A stretch of 64,000 bases of DNA from Lentisphaeria bacterium UBA4640 (lineage in GTDB: Bacteria; Verrucomicrobiota; Lentisphaeria; Victivallales; UBA1829), in the NCBI GenBank assembly GCA_002405835.1, contig DHMO01000045.1:124001-188000 (forward strand), read 5' to 3'. The position numbers and the translations under genes are program-made. The notes beneath the pieces were generated by a model. It made no database searches. It had not been told where the DNA came from and saw only the letters and a list, made by a program, of their open reading frames with translations. This document shows, piece after piece, positions 42,781 through 51,300 of the stretch. How positions within the stretch are numbered: the stretch's first letter is position 1; each line of letters begins with the position of its first letter.

Positions 42781-43877
42781 GATCCGCGCTCCGTCAGCTG
42801 TCCGAAGAGCTGTCTGAATTGAGTTTTCACTTTATCAATCGAATGGTTGGTGCGGACATATTCAAATGCCTGCGCGCCAAGACGTTCGGCGAGCGCTGGA
42901 TCGGACGCCGTGCGGAGCAGCTGTGCCGCCGCGGTCTCCGTGTCGCCGACGGGAAAGAGAAGTCCCGTTTTTTCCGGGAAGATCACTTCGTTTGTGCCGT
43001 CGACATCGCTTGCGACGATGGGCAGACCCGCCGCCATTGCTTCCAGGAGGACGTTGTCGAGCGGAGCCCAGTGAGCGGTATGCAGCATGACGTCCGCCGC
43101 CTGATAGACGATTTCGACATCCTTGCGGAAGGGGAGGAATCGCACATGTTTTTCGATTCCGAGCTCTGCGGCCTGTTTCTGCAGATCCGGCTTGAGCGGA
43201 CCGTCCCCGATCAGGAGAAAGAGAAGATCCGGATTCTGTTTCAGTGCGACGGGCGCGGCGGAAATGAAATCCTTCTGAGCCTTCTGAGGTGAAAAGCGTC
43301 CGACATTGAGCACAAGAATTTTTTCATCCGGAATCTCCAGCATGCGCCGGGCGTTCCGTTTGTTTTCCGGATGATGAAAGCGTTCCGTTTCGACGAAATT
43401 GCGCACCACGACCAGTTTTTTCTGCGGGACGCCGCGGGCGAGCAGCTGTTTTTCGATGGCGCCGGAAACGGCTAAGGCTTTGGTGTTCAAAGAGGTGCAG
43501 ATGCGGTCGATCCAGGGATGACTGCACCAGCCTTTGACGTTTCCGACTCTGGACATGTTGATGCGCTCGATGCAGGGAATGTTCATCAGTCTGGCGATTC
43601 CTGCGATGAGGCGTCCGGCATGCAGGTAAATCAAATCCGGTCTGCACCGGCGGATTTCCTGTATGACCGCCCAGACTGTCCAGGGGTTGCGCATGGAAAA
43701 ACTCATCAGACGGCAGGGAATTCCGCGCTGTTCGAGCGCCGCGCGAAGCGGTCCGTCCTGAAAGAGAAGCACGGAAAAGGAAATATCGCCGTCGGGCGCA
43801 AAGGCATCCATGAGTTTGAGGAGGAAAACCTGGCTTCCGCCGAGTTCTCCGTAAGTGACGGGAACCAGAATTTTCAT
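42777..43877 (-). CDS. Glycosyltransferase family 4
   Basis: This 366-residue GT-B fold enzyme has an amino-terminal acceptor domain starting MKILVPVTYGELGGSQ and a carboxy-terminal GT1/GT4 domain. The donor-side motifs are LVLNVGRFSPQKAQKDFI and the EX7E-like LLEAMAAGLPIVASDVDGTN, which bind the NDP-sugar. It is the first gene of the glycan operon, behind its own promoter, and overlaps the epimerase gene by four bases. It likely retains the anomeric configuration while adding a sugar to a surface glycan. Confidence 0.9.
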   Translation of the reverse strand: MKILVPVTYGELGGSQVFLLKLMDAFAPDGDISFSVLLFQDGPLRAALEQRGIPCRLMSFSMRNPWTVWAVIQEIRRCRPDLIYLHAGRLIAGIARLMNIPCIERINMSRVGNVKGWCSHPWIDRICTSLNTKALAVSGAIEKQLLARGVPQKKLVVVRNFVETERFHHPENKRNARRMLEIPDEKILVLNVGRFSPQKAQKDFISAAPVALKQNPDLLFLLIGDGPLKPDLQKQAAELGIEKHVRFLPFRKDVEIVYQAADVMLHTAHWAPLDNVLLEAMAAGLPIVASDVDGTNEVIFPEKTGLLFPVGDTETAAAQLLRTASDPALAERLGAQAFEYVRTNHSIDKVKTQFRQLFGQLTERGS

Positions 43878-43975
43878 GATGAACGTTTTCTCCTTCCGGA
43901 GAAAAATTCCGTATGTGAACAGTTCATGCGGTTCCCTTCTGCTTTAAGTGTCCGAGAGTTAAAAACGATACGGGG

Positions 43976-44004
43976 AATATACACGTGAATACTTCAAAAT
44001 ACAA
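43976..44004 (-). promoter_or_regulatory. Promoter of the surface-glycan operon
   Basis: On the minus strand, TTGTAT and TATATT are spaced by 17 bases, 99 bases before the GT4 start. The rest of the 239-base gap holds only the terminator of the upstream gene. Confidence 0.55.
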
Positions 44005-44052
44005 GAGAAAATTGCAGTCATTCTCAACTTTTCCGGCATTTTCATGGAGGTG

Positions 44053-44091
44053 GAAAAGAAAGCGCCCCGGTTCTTGAGGGAGCCGGGGCGC
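44053..44091 (-). terminator. Terminator of the NAD-binding-4 reductase gene
   Basis: On the minus strand, the 9-base arms GCGCCCCGG and CCGGGGCGC enclose a 12-base loop and run into TTTCTTTT. It starts 25 bases after the stop codon. Confidence 0.85.
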
Positions 44092-44116
44092 GGAGTCTTG
44101 AACGGAAGGTTCCGGA

Positions 44117-45223
44117 TCAGGGAACAACTTCGGGGTTCTCGCGCTTGTAGTAGGCAAGGATCATCTTGCGGAGGAAGTCGATGTCGAGCTTCCAGTCAAG
44201 CGCCTTGTCGCCGAGAGCCTTGCGGACGTTGGTCTGGTCGAAGATGATCTCGGACTCGAAGTAAGGCATGAGGTCGCCGATCATTTTCTGGACGAGGAGT
44301 TCCTGCTTGGAGGGGTTCTCGACGTGTTCCATGACGGAGAGACCATGAGACTGCAGGACTTCACAGACCGCTTTTTCGATGTCGTAGCGGCTGACCGGGC
44401 TGTCGCCGGTGATATGATAGGTCTTGTTCTCGACGGGGAGCTGGAAGATCTTGGTGATGGCTTCCTGGACGTAGTCGACGGGGACGAAGTAGACTTTGTC
44501 GGTTGCTCCGGCCTGAATTCGGAGGGAGGTTGTGAACGGTCCCTTCGGGTCGATGCCTTCTTTGGAGCATGTCACGCGTTTGACCTGGCCGAGGAATTCG
44601 AGAAGTCTGTAGAACGCGAGCGGCTTGCGGACAATGCCGTCGGAGCGTCTGCCGACCACGATGGCGGGGCGGTAGATGGTGTAGGGGAATCCGGAGTCGC
44701 GGACGAGTTTTTCCGCGTCGAATTTGCTGCGTTCATAGGGGTTGTTGAAGTCGGTAGCGGGCATGGAGTCTTCCATGACGCGTCCGACGGTTTTTCCGGC
44801 GACGTAAGCGGTGCTGACGTAATGGAAGGTCGGGACCTTGACCGCTTTGGCGAGGGCGAGAGCCGCCTGAGTTCCGCCGAAGTTGGTCGCGTAGGTTTTG
44901 CCCTGAAGGTCTTTGCCGAGGTTCACGTCAGCGGCGCAATGGAAGAAGGTGTCGAAGGGACCTTCCTTCGCCATGGCTTCCGCGGGGAGGTTTCCGAGGG
45001 TGCCTTCCACAATGGTCACTCGACGGAGAATGTCATCCGCCGTTTCCGGTTTGCCGTCGAACTCGCACTGCTGGCGCAGGATTTTCTCCGCGCGGGACTG
45101 TCCGGACTCACCGCAGAAACCGCGGCAGAGGGACACCACTTCATAGTCGGGATGTTCACGCAGTAAGGCAGTTGTGAAGGCTCCGCCAACCAACCCTGTA
45201 ATTCCGGTCATCAGAATTTTCAA
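44117..45223 (-). CDS. SDR-family thioester-reductase-like protein (NAD_binding_4 type)
   Basis: This 368-residue extended SDR has the dinucleotide motif TGITGLVGGAF at its start, FFHCAADVNLG, the catalytic YVSTAYVAG with NPYERSKFDAEK (Tyr-x3-Lys), and YRPAIVVGRRSDG. The pattern matches the male-sterility/thioester-reductase group, which reduces acyl thioesters or acts on related substrates, here without a fused adenylation or carrier domain. The preferred start is TTG at 45223 because GGAGAG lies five bases upstream. It is a single-gene unit with its own promoter and terminator. The substrate is unknown. Confidence 0.75.
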   Translation of the reverse strand: MKILMTGITGLVGGAFTTALLREHPDYEVVSLCRGFCGESGQSRAEKILRQQCEFDGKPETADDILRRVTIVEGTLGNLPAEAMAKEGPFDTFFHCAADVNLGKDLQGKTYATNFGGTQAALALAKAVKVPTFHYVSTAYVAGKTVGRVMEDSMPATDFNNPYERSKFDAEKLVRDSGFPYTIYRPAIVVGRRSDGIVRKPLAFYRLLEFLGQVKRVTCSKEGIDPKGPFTTSLRIQAGATDKVYFVPVDYVQEAITKIFQLPVENKTYHITGDSPVSRYDIEKAVCEVLQSHGLSVMEHVENPSKQELLVQKMIGDLMPYFESEIIFDQTNVRKALGDKALDWKLDIDFLRKMILAYYKRENPEVVP

Positions 45224-45321
45224 TGTTCTCTCCAATCTGTGTTTGTAGATGCATTGCCGGAAACCGGTGCTGCATCCTTAGTATTTTAAAATGTATCAGA
45301 TCTTAAAATATGAAGTTACAT

Positions 45322-45349
45322 AATATAGCATATTCACAGAGGAAAGCAA
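45322..45349 (-). promoter_or_regulatory. Promoter of the NAD-binding-4 reductase gene
   Basis: On the minus strand, TTGCTT and TATATT are spaced by 16 bases, about 100 bases before the start codon. Confidence 0.5.
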
Positions 45350-45361
45350 GCTGAAAAGCAG

Positions 45362-45398
45362 AAAAATCCCTGAAACTGTTGAGCTTCAGGGATTTTTT
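45362..45398 (-). terminator. Terminator of the LacI-GH36 operon
   Basis: Perfect 9-base arms ATCCCTGAA (45366-45374) and TTCAGGGAT (45385-45393) are flanked by A and T runs, so the hairpin can work in both directions. It follows the GH36 stop by about 30 bases. Confidence 0.85.
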
Positions 45399-45425
45399 GA
45401 GTTCAGATACTTTCCTCCGGTATGC

Positions 45426-47276
45426 TTATTTCAGCTCGATGAGCTTGCAGGAGTGCGGAGCAAGCTCGAACTCCAGGCGGCCGGAGCTGACGGAAACGGG
45501 CTTTTCGGCCCAGAAATCCGTTGCGGACGCGGCGTGGACTCCGTGAGCGGCGAGGTCGAACGAGACCTGTTCCGCCGTATCTTCCCAGTTGACGAGCAGG
45601 ACGCGCCATCCGGATTTGAGTTTCTGGAGGAAACGGGCGGGGCGTGCGGACGAGAAGAGATCGAGCGGGCGTGCCGCTTCGCCGGATTCCGCGCTGACGA
45701 CTTTGCGTGCGAGGAAGAGTCCCTGTTCGTTCAGAAGCGTCATCTTGTCGGAGAGATTGACTGCACCGGCTGCGGCGAGCACGAGGCTGAGCAGGATTTC
45801 AAGTTCGGAGCGGTTCATGGTCGCCTGCTTGAAATTGCGTTCCGGGTCGTAGCCCTGGTCAGGCGTGACGAACGGCCACATCGGGTTGAGACGGTCCAGA
45901 TCGGGATCGTTCGAGGTTTCGGCGGAGCGGCAGAGCGCGAAATCCGGATCGTTGAGCCAGAGCTTTTTGTTTGCCCAGAAGTGCGAGGCGACCGCGGGGA
46001 GGTTGTGCGTGAGGTTGTCCCAGCGGGCGTGGATGTCCGCGCCGATGCGGACCGCTTCGACCATGCTGTTGCCGGCGGTGTACGGGTAGTTGCAGCCGAG
46101 GAGGACGGAGCGTCCGTTGATTCCGCGCCAGACGGGAGCGAGGAGACGGGGGATCAGCTCGTCGCGTCTGATGTTCGGGTCGGAGAAGCGCGGGGCGTTG
46201 AACATCGAACAGAGAAAGTCGAGCTTGAAGTATTTGTAGCCCATATCCGCATAACGGCGGAAGGTGTCTTCGAGAAATTTTTCGGTTTTTCTGACGGTCG
46301 GGTCGAGAATGAATCCGACGCGGCGCATGCATTCGTAGGCAAGACAGGGCTGTCCGCCGACGGAGCCGGCAAGCATGTCGTAATCGAGCTGGGCGATGCG
46401 GCTGTGGGGTTCCGCAATGGCGGGGGCGAACCAGAGTCCGGGCTCAAAACCCATCCTGGTCAGCTCTTTTGCGAGGTATTCCATGCCGGAGGGGAAGTAG
46501 GAGTTGGCGTCCCATTCCCCGTAGCAGTACTGCCAGCCGTCGTCGACGATGATGCGTTTGACGTGTTTGGAGAGAACGGGATCTTTTGCGATGAATTCGG
46601 CGTTCTTCAGAACTTCCTCTTCGGTGATGGTCCAGCGGTAATAATCCCAGCTGTTCCATCCGGCGGAGGGGGGGGCGAACTCCTTCTTGACGTCGCAGTT
46701 TTCATCCGCATAGTTTTCCATGAGTTCGAAGCCGTTGCGGGAGGTGCGGAAGGAGACCACGGGAAACACGAGTTCCGCTGCTCCGTAGTAGTGCGCCTGC
46801 ATGACGAGGCGGAAATCTCGGATCTGTCCCTGTTCGGCGATTCCCTGCGCGAGGACGGGGAATCCTGCATGGAACGGAGTGGAAATCTGCATGGTGACGC
46901 CGTCTTTGGTGACGGATGTCATGATCTGTCCGGCGAATGCGGCGGGTTCCTTCACATTCTTCAGATCGTGCGCCTGGCAGCCGCCCATTTTGATGTTCTG
47001 CGGCAGAACATGGTCGGCATGGAATGCGGGAACCTGAAAGAGGGTGAAATCAAGGATGTCGGCTTTCTTCCGGAGCGTTCCGGTGACGGCCGCATCGATG
47101 CGTCCGTTTTTCTCCGTGAGAACGAGTTTCCAGGAGCCGGAGGGGGTGGCGGCGGTGAATGCGTCGCCGCCGGCTTTCCAGACGAGCTGTTCGGGAGCTT
47201 CACCGTTGACCGCCACAAAGGAGTTGAGGGCGATTGCGGGGAAGTCCTGCATCTTGAGTTGAGGCTGAGTGGTCAT
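45426..47276 (-). CDS. Alpha-galactosidase-like enzyme, short GH36 type (cytosolic)
   Basis: This 616-residue clan GH-D enzyme has an amino-terminal beta domain (about 1-200) and a TIM barrel starting PPSAGWNSWDYYRW. The nucleophile is Asp353 in KYFKLDF and the acid/base is Asp414 in VRIGADIHARWD; IIVDDGWQYCYGEW is also present. It is only distantly related to the 731-residue GH36 enzyme at the left end and is closer to the raffinose-synthase-like or short alpha-galactosidase branch. There is no signal peptide. The gene lies 23 bases downstream of a LacI regulator and is probably its main target. Confidence 0.87.
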   Translation of the reverse strand: MTTQPQLKMQDFPAIALNSFVAVNGEAPEQLVWKAGGDAFTAATPSGSWKLVLTEKNGRIDAAVTGTLRKKADILDFTLFQVPAFHADHVLPQNIKMGGCQAHDLKNVKEPAAFAGQIMTSVTKDGVTMQISTPFHAGFPVLAQGIAEQGQIRDFRLVMQAHYYGAAELVFPVVSFRTSRNGFELMENYADENCDVKKEFAPPSAGWNSWDYYRWTITEEEVLKNAEFIAKDPVLSKHVKRIIVDDGWQYCYGEWDANSYFPSGMEYLAKELTRMGFEPGLWFAPAIAEPHSRIAQLDYDMLAGSVGGQPCLAYECMRRVGFILDPTVRKTEKFLEDTFRRYADMGYKYFKLDFLCSMFNAPRFSDPNIRRDELIPRLLAPVWRGINGRSVLLGCNYPYTAGNSMVEAVRIGADIHARWDNLTHNLPAVASHFWANKKLWLNDPDFALCRSAETSNDPDLDRLNPMWPFVTPDQGYDPERNFKQATMNRSELEILLSLVLAAAGAVNLSDKMTLLNEQGLFLARKVVSAESGEAARPLDLFSSARPARFLQKLKSGWRVLLVNWEDTAEQVSFDLAAHGVHAASATDFWAEKPVSVSSGRLEFELAPHSCKLIELK

Positions 47277-47299
47277 GTTTGTGATCCTTAGTTTTTATG

Positions 47300-48310
47300 T
47301 TAGCTGGTTCTGTAGTTGTATCTTCCGAGTGTTTCGAGTTCTCCGAACTGGTCGCGGCGGAGAAAACGTGTGGACAGGACGATTTCTTCACGCTCCGTTT
47401 TGCCGGGAGCTTTAAGCTGATGATCAAGCAGTTCGAGCCCATTGGTGACGAGCGGCTTGAAATTATACTGTATCGCACCGGCGATGCGTGGATCGTCGAT
47501 GATGTCCGAGGGCAGAGTGTAGACCGTGAAGATTTCCGGCTGATAATCAATGCCCGCACGATGGATTTCATTGACAAGCACGCGCGCCGCGCGGCAGTTT
47601 GTGAAGAAGAGAAACTGCGGACGGTTTTTCAGAACCGACTTGCAGATGTCTTCCAGATCGGCTTCATTGGCGAGCGAAAGCGTCCGCGCAAGTTTGAGTC
47701 CATGTTCCCGTGCGCTTTTCCGCAGAAGCTGAGCGGTTGTGTTGTTCCCGTAGGAGTAAAGATGAAGAGTTTCCGCGCCGAGAGTTTTTATGTACGCGAG
47801 AAATTCTTCGACTGCCGGCGCAAAATCGTTGTAAACGCAGGAAAAATCCGGCTGCTCGTGATTGATTGAAACGAGGGGGAAGTGACGCTCCTTCAGCTCC
47901 TTGTACTGCGGGGTGTCGACGGGGAGGGAAACCGTGCTGAGCACGCCGTCGACCTGGTTTTCAAGGAGGCGTTCGAGACAGCGGACAAGAGCCTCTTCGC
48001 TGGTGTTTGTGACCATGAGGAGAAGCTGGGAGTCGCGCTCGTTGATCTCTTTCATTGCGAGATCGACAAGATAATAGGAGAAGGGGTCGCGGATTGCCGC
48101 GATGATCATTCCGATGGTTCCGGTACGTCCTTTCGCGAGGGCGCGTGCGGCGAAGCTGGGGCGGTATCCGAGGTCGCGCACGGCGTCGTCGATCCGCGCC
48201 TTTGTCTTCGGGGAGATTTTCGCGGAAAGCGGATGATTGTTCAAATAGAGAGAAACCAGTGTTTTCGACACATGCACATGCCGGGCAATATCCTTGATTG
48301 TGACTTTCAT
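47300..48310 (-). CDS. LacI-family regulator of the GH36 gene
   Basis: This 336-residue regulator has the LacI helix-turn-helix TIKDIARHVHVSKTLVSLYL (about residues 4-23) and hinge (RALAKGRTGTIGMII). The periplasmic-binding-like effector domain includes VSINHEQPDFSCVYNDF. It heads a two-gene operon with the GH36 gene. A CG-centred imperfect palindrome overlaps its promoter, which suggests negative autoregulation of the whole operon, relieved by an alpha-galactoside or derived sugar. Confidence 0.91.
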   Translation of the reverse strand: MKVTIKDIARHVHVSKTLVSLYLNNHPLSAKISPKTKARIDDAVRDLGYRPSFAARALAKGRTGTIGMIIAAIRDPFSYYLVDLAMKEINERDSQLLLMVTNTSEEALVRCLERLLENQVDGVLSTVSLPVDTPQYKELKERHFPLVSINHEQPDFSCVYNDFAPAVEEFLAYIKTLGAETLHLYSYGNNTTAQLLRKSAREHGLKLARTLSLANEADLEDICKSVLKNRPQFLFFTNCRAARVLVNEIHRAGIDYQPEIFTVYTLPSDIIDDPRIAGAIQYNFKPLVTNGLELLDHQLKAPGKTEREEIVLSTRFLRRDQFGELETLGRYNYRTS

Positions 48311-48324
48311 TCGCGCATCTCCTG

Positions 48325-48340
48325 ATTAATTCGGTTTAAT
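48325..48340. promoter_or_regulatory. Likely LacI operator overlapping the LacI-GH36 promoter
   Basis: ATTAATTCGGTTTAAT is a 16-base imperfect palindrome with a central CG step, matching at six of eight half-site positions. It touches the -10 element and covers the expected transcription start. Confidence 0.5.
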
Positions 48341-48368
48341 AATATTGCGCGGATTTCTGAAAAGTCAA
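48339..48368 (-). promoter_or_regulatory. Promoter of the LacI-GH36 operon
   Basis: On the minus strand, TTGACT and TATTAT are spaced by 18 bases, ending about 29 bases before the LacI start. Confidence 0.6.
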
Positions 48369-48385
48369 GCGGAGTTATGTTTTCT

Positions 48386-51300
48386 TTACTCTTTTTCTGC
48401 GGAAATCGCGGCAATTGCGGGGACGCCCCCGCCGCAGGCGGAAAGAATGTCGATGCTGCGGATCGTCTTTTCCGGATGCGGATTGTGCCAGCAGAAGTTC
48501 TGGAAACTGATGACGCCTTCGGGGTTCGTGGATTCGAGACCGATTTTCGCGAGTTTCGGCAGAACAACACCGTGGCGGTCCATCCAGGGGGCGATTTCCA
48601 GCTTGGAGCGGACGGAAACGGAGATTTCCGTGTAGTCGGAATAATGGATCTTATAGGTCAGGACCGTTTCGCCTTCGGGGGCGCCCCAGCCCATCGTATG
48701 CAGGAAATAGAGATTCTTCGCTTTGCGGTTGACGGGGATGCCGCGGACTCCGGCGGGAAAATAGTCGCGCTCGCGTCCGGCGAGAACTATGAGACCTTTG
48801 CCGTTGTTGCGGTCGGCGTCGATGAGGTCAAAGGGAACGCCTGCGCAGAGTGTGCGTCCGGGACGAATGGCGGAGAAGTCTTTGGAGCCCTGGTCGAATC
48901 CGCCGCCGCGGCGGTCTCCGCCCTTTTCATCGCGCCAGTGCATATTGACGAATTTGCGCAGATCGACGGTTTCGCATTTTGAGGGAACGGCGTTGCGGTG
49001 TATTCTTGCTTCCGTTTCCATTTTCCGCTTGCGCTCGGCGGCGTCGCGGATGTTTTTGAGAACACGTTCCGCTTCCGTCCGCCTGGACTGAAATTCTTTG
49101 CGGACTTCCGTCTGGTGCCAGGGGATGAGGTCTGCCGCTTTTGTGCGTTCCAGAACGAGAATGACGCGTTCCTGCGGCGGCAGAATCAGTTCGATTCCGC
49201 TGCGGAGCTGTGTGTTGTTCCATTTTTCACCGGATGCGGGGAGAAGAAGATGTTTCCGGACGGGATCGGAGAGATGGAATTCTCCGGCGGCGTTCAGATT
49301 GAGACGGAGTCTGATGTGGCGCGGGACGGAATCGTTCATGCCGGCGAGAAAGATGAATTTGAAGTCGCCGCGGTCAATGATCTGAAGATCGGTCTTTTCA
49401 AGCGGACCGAATCCGTCGAGAGCTTCCAGAGTGCCGTAGCGGGTGACATTGTGTTTTGCGAGCCGTTCAAGAAGCGGTTTTACAGAGGCGCTGTCCCGGG
49501 AATTCAGACGCGTGAAGTTTGTGGAGATCGGAGAGCGTTTGCGGTGGTGGCTGTCGAACTTGAATGCGGCGGAATCAGCGATGACGATTCCGCCGCGTTC
49601 CGCGAATTTGCGGATGCCGTCAATTGCCTCATCCGTTTCGTATTCCGCACAGGGAATGACCAGCGCCTGAATGTTTGACGGAAGCCCGCGTTTCAGGTCA
49701 TTATCGAAGACGAAGGTGACGGGATACTGGTTGTGGAGCAGGGCGGAATACCAGCGCAGCATCCGCGGACGGAAGTCGAGTCCGCGAACCAGCTGATTCA
49801 TCGCGAGGGTCGTTACCGAGTGATAGACCGCAACCGTCGGAGCTTTTGTGCGGGGGAAGGGCATCAGCTTTTCCTTGTAGGGTTCCAGCTCATCAACGAA
49901 CATGCGGTAGCCGACCAGTTCTTCCGGCGGCCAGTTGTACGGGTTCAGAAGCGAAGAGGATTTGTAGCTGGGATGCAGCACGTTCTTTTTTGCCTGTTCG
50001 AAAGTTTTGTATTCGCCGGAACGCTTGTCCAGAACGTAGGTGAAGTTTCCGGAACTGCCGTGCATGAACTCCATCCAGAGCGAGGTCGTCATATCGGTCC
50101 GTCTGCTCGGAACGCGGAGTCCGTTCTCGGCGCGCCAGCAGTAGTGTTCATTGTTGATGACGGGTTTCTTTCCCTTTGCGAGGGCGGCGAAAAAGTCGCA
50201 GACATACCAGTGGATGCCGTCGTCAAGAACAACCGCCTCCATGCCGGCGGCAGGGGAGGCGGAAACGGAGTGTCCGTACCGCCAGCCGCCTTCGATGGCG
50301 AGGACGTCCATGACGTCGGCTACAATGCGGTAATCCATGAAGGTGTTCCAGACCTGTCCGATGGCGAGCATTTCACAGAAATAGACATTCGGGCGTTTGT
50401 CGATGGAGCGGACGAGGCTGCGGTAACGGTTCAGAACTTCGCCGTAGCGTTTTGCGAGGAAGTGCCACCATTCGACCCAGAGTCCGGGATATTGCTGCAG
50501 ATCGGTACTGGCGGCGAGTTCTCCGAAGTTGCGGAAAATGGTGTTCCATATTTTGTTTGCGGATTCGATTGAGCCATATTTTTTCTGCATTTCCGCGGCG
50601 AATGCACGGATGTTGTAAGAGCATTGACATGCATAAACGGATTCATTGAACAATTCATAAACGCCGACATTCATTTTGTTTTTCATGAGAATTTTTGTCC
50701 CGCCGGTCATGAGGTCGCGGTAGTAGCGGTCGCCGTCGGGGTGTTCCGGACACGCGGGAACGAAGGTGTGCCAGGTGCCGCAGCGCTGGTCGACGGCGCG
50801 TCTGCGCTCCGGATCCTGAAACGCCAGATCGCGGTCGAAGCTGAAGGCAAAGTCGACGACAAGACTCATTCCCTTGAATCCGGCGGCGAATGCGGAAAAG
50901 TTTTTTTCAACCTCCGGCGTGTTCCACGGAATGCCGAGCCCGTAGAGCGCCTGTCCGGGAAGTTTCGGCGCGGCGGACATCTGCGCCGAGTTGAACGCCA
51001 TTGCATCGAAAAGCTCTTTGCCGGGACCGAGGCGGTAGGCGATGTGATCGATCTTCAGCGGATTGTTCCGAACCGGATCGCGCCAGTCGCCGTTGTGATT
51101 GTAGATCCACGGGCCGAGCAGAAATTTGCAGCGTCCGTTTTCAAACCATGTTCCGTCTTTGATGACCGGACGCTGATAACCGTCGTCGGTGACGACCATC
51201 GGCTCGGTGTATTCGCGGATGTAGTTTTCCGCCCATGCCGAGGCGGCAAAGGCGGGTTCCGGCGTGTTCTCCGGTGCGGTGAGTCCGATTTCGGAAACGG

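Noticed and set aside
45362..45398. A regulatory palindrome for the reductase gene
   Set aside because: Flanking A and T runs and its position after the GH36 stop fit a bidirectional terminator better.
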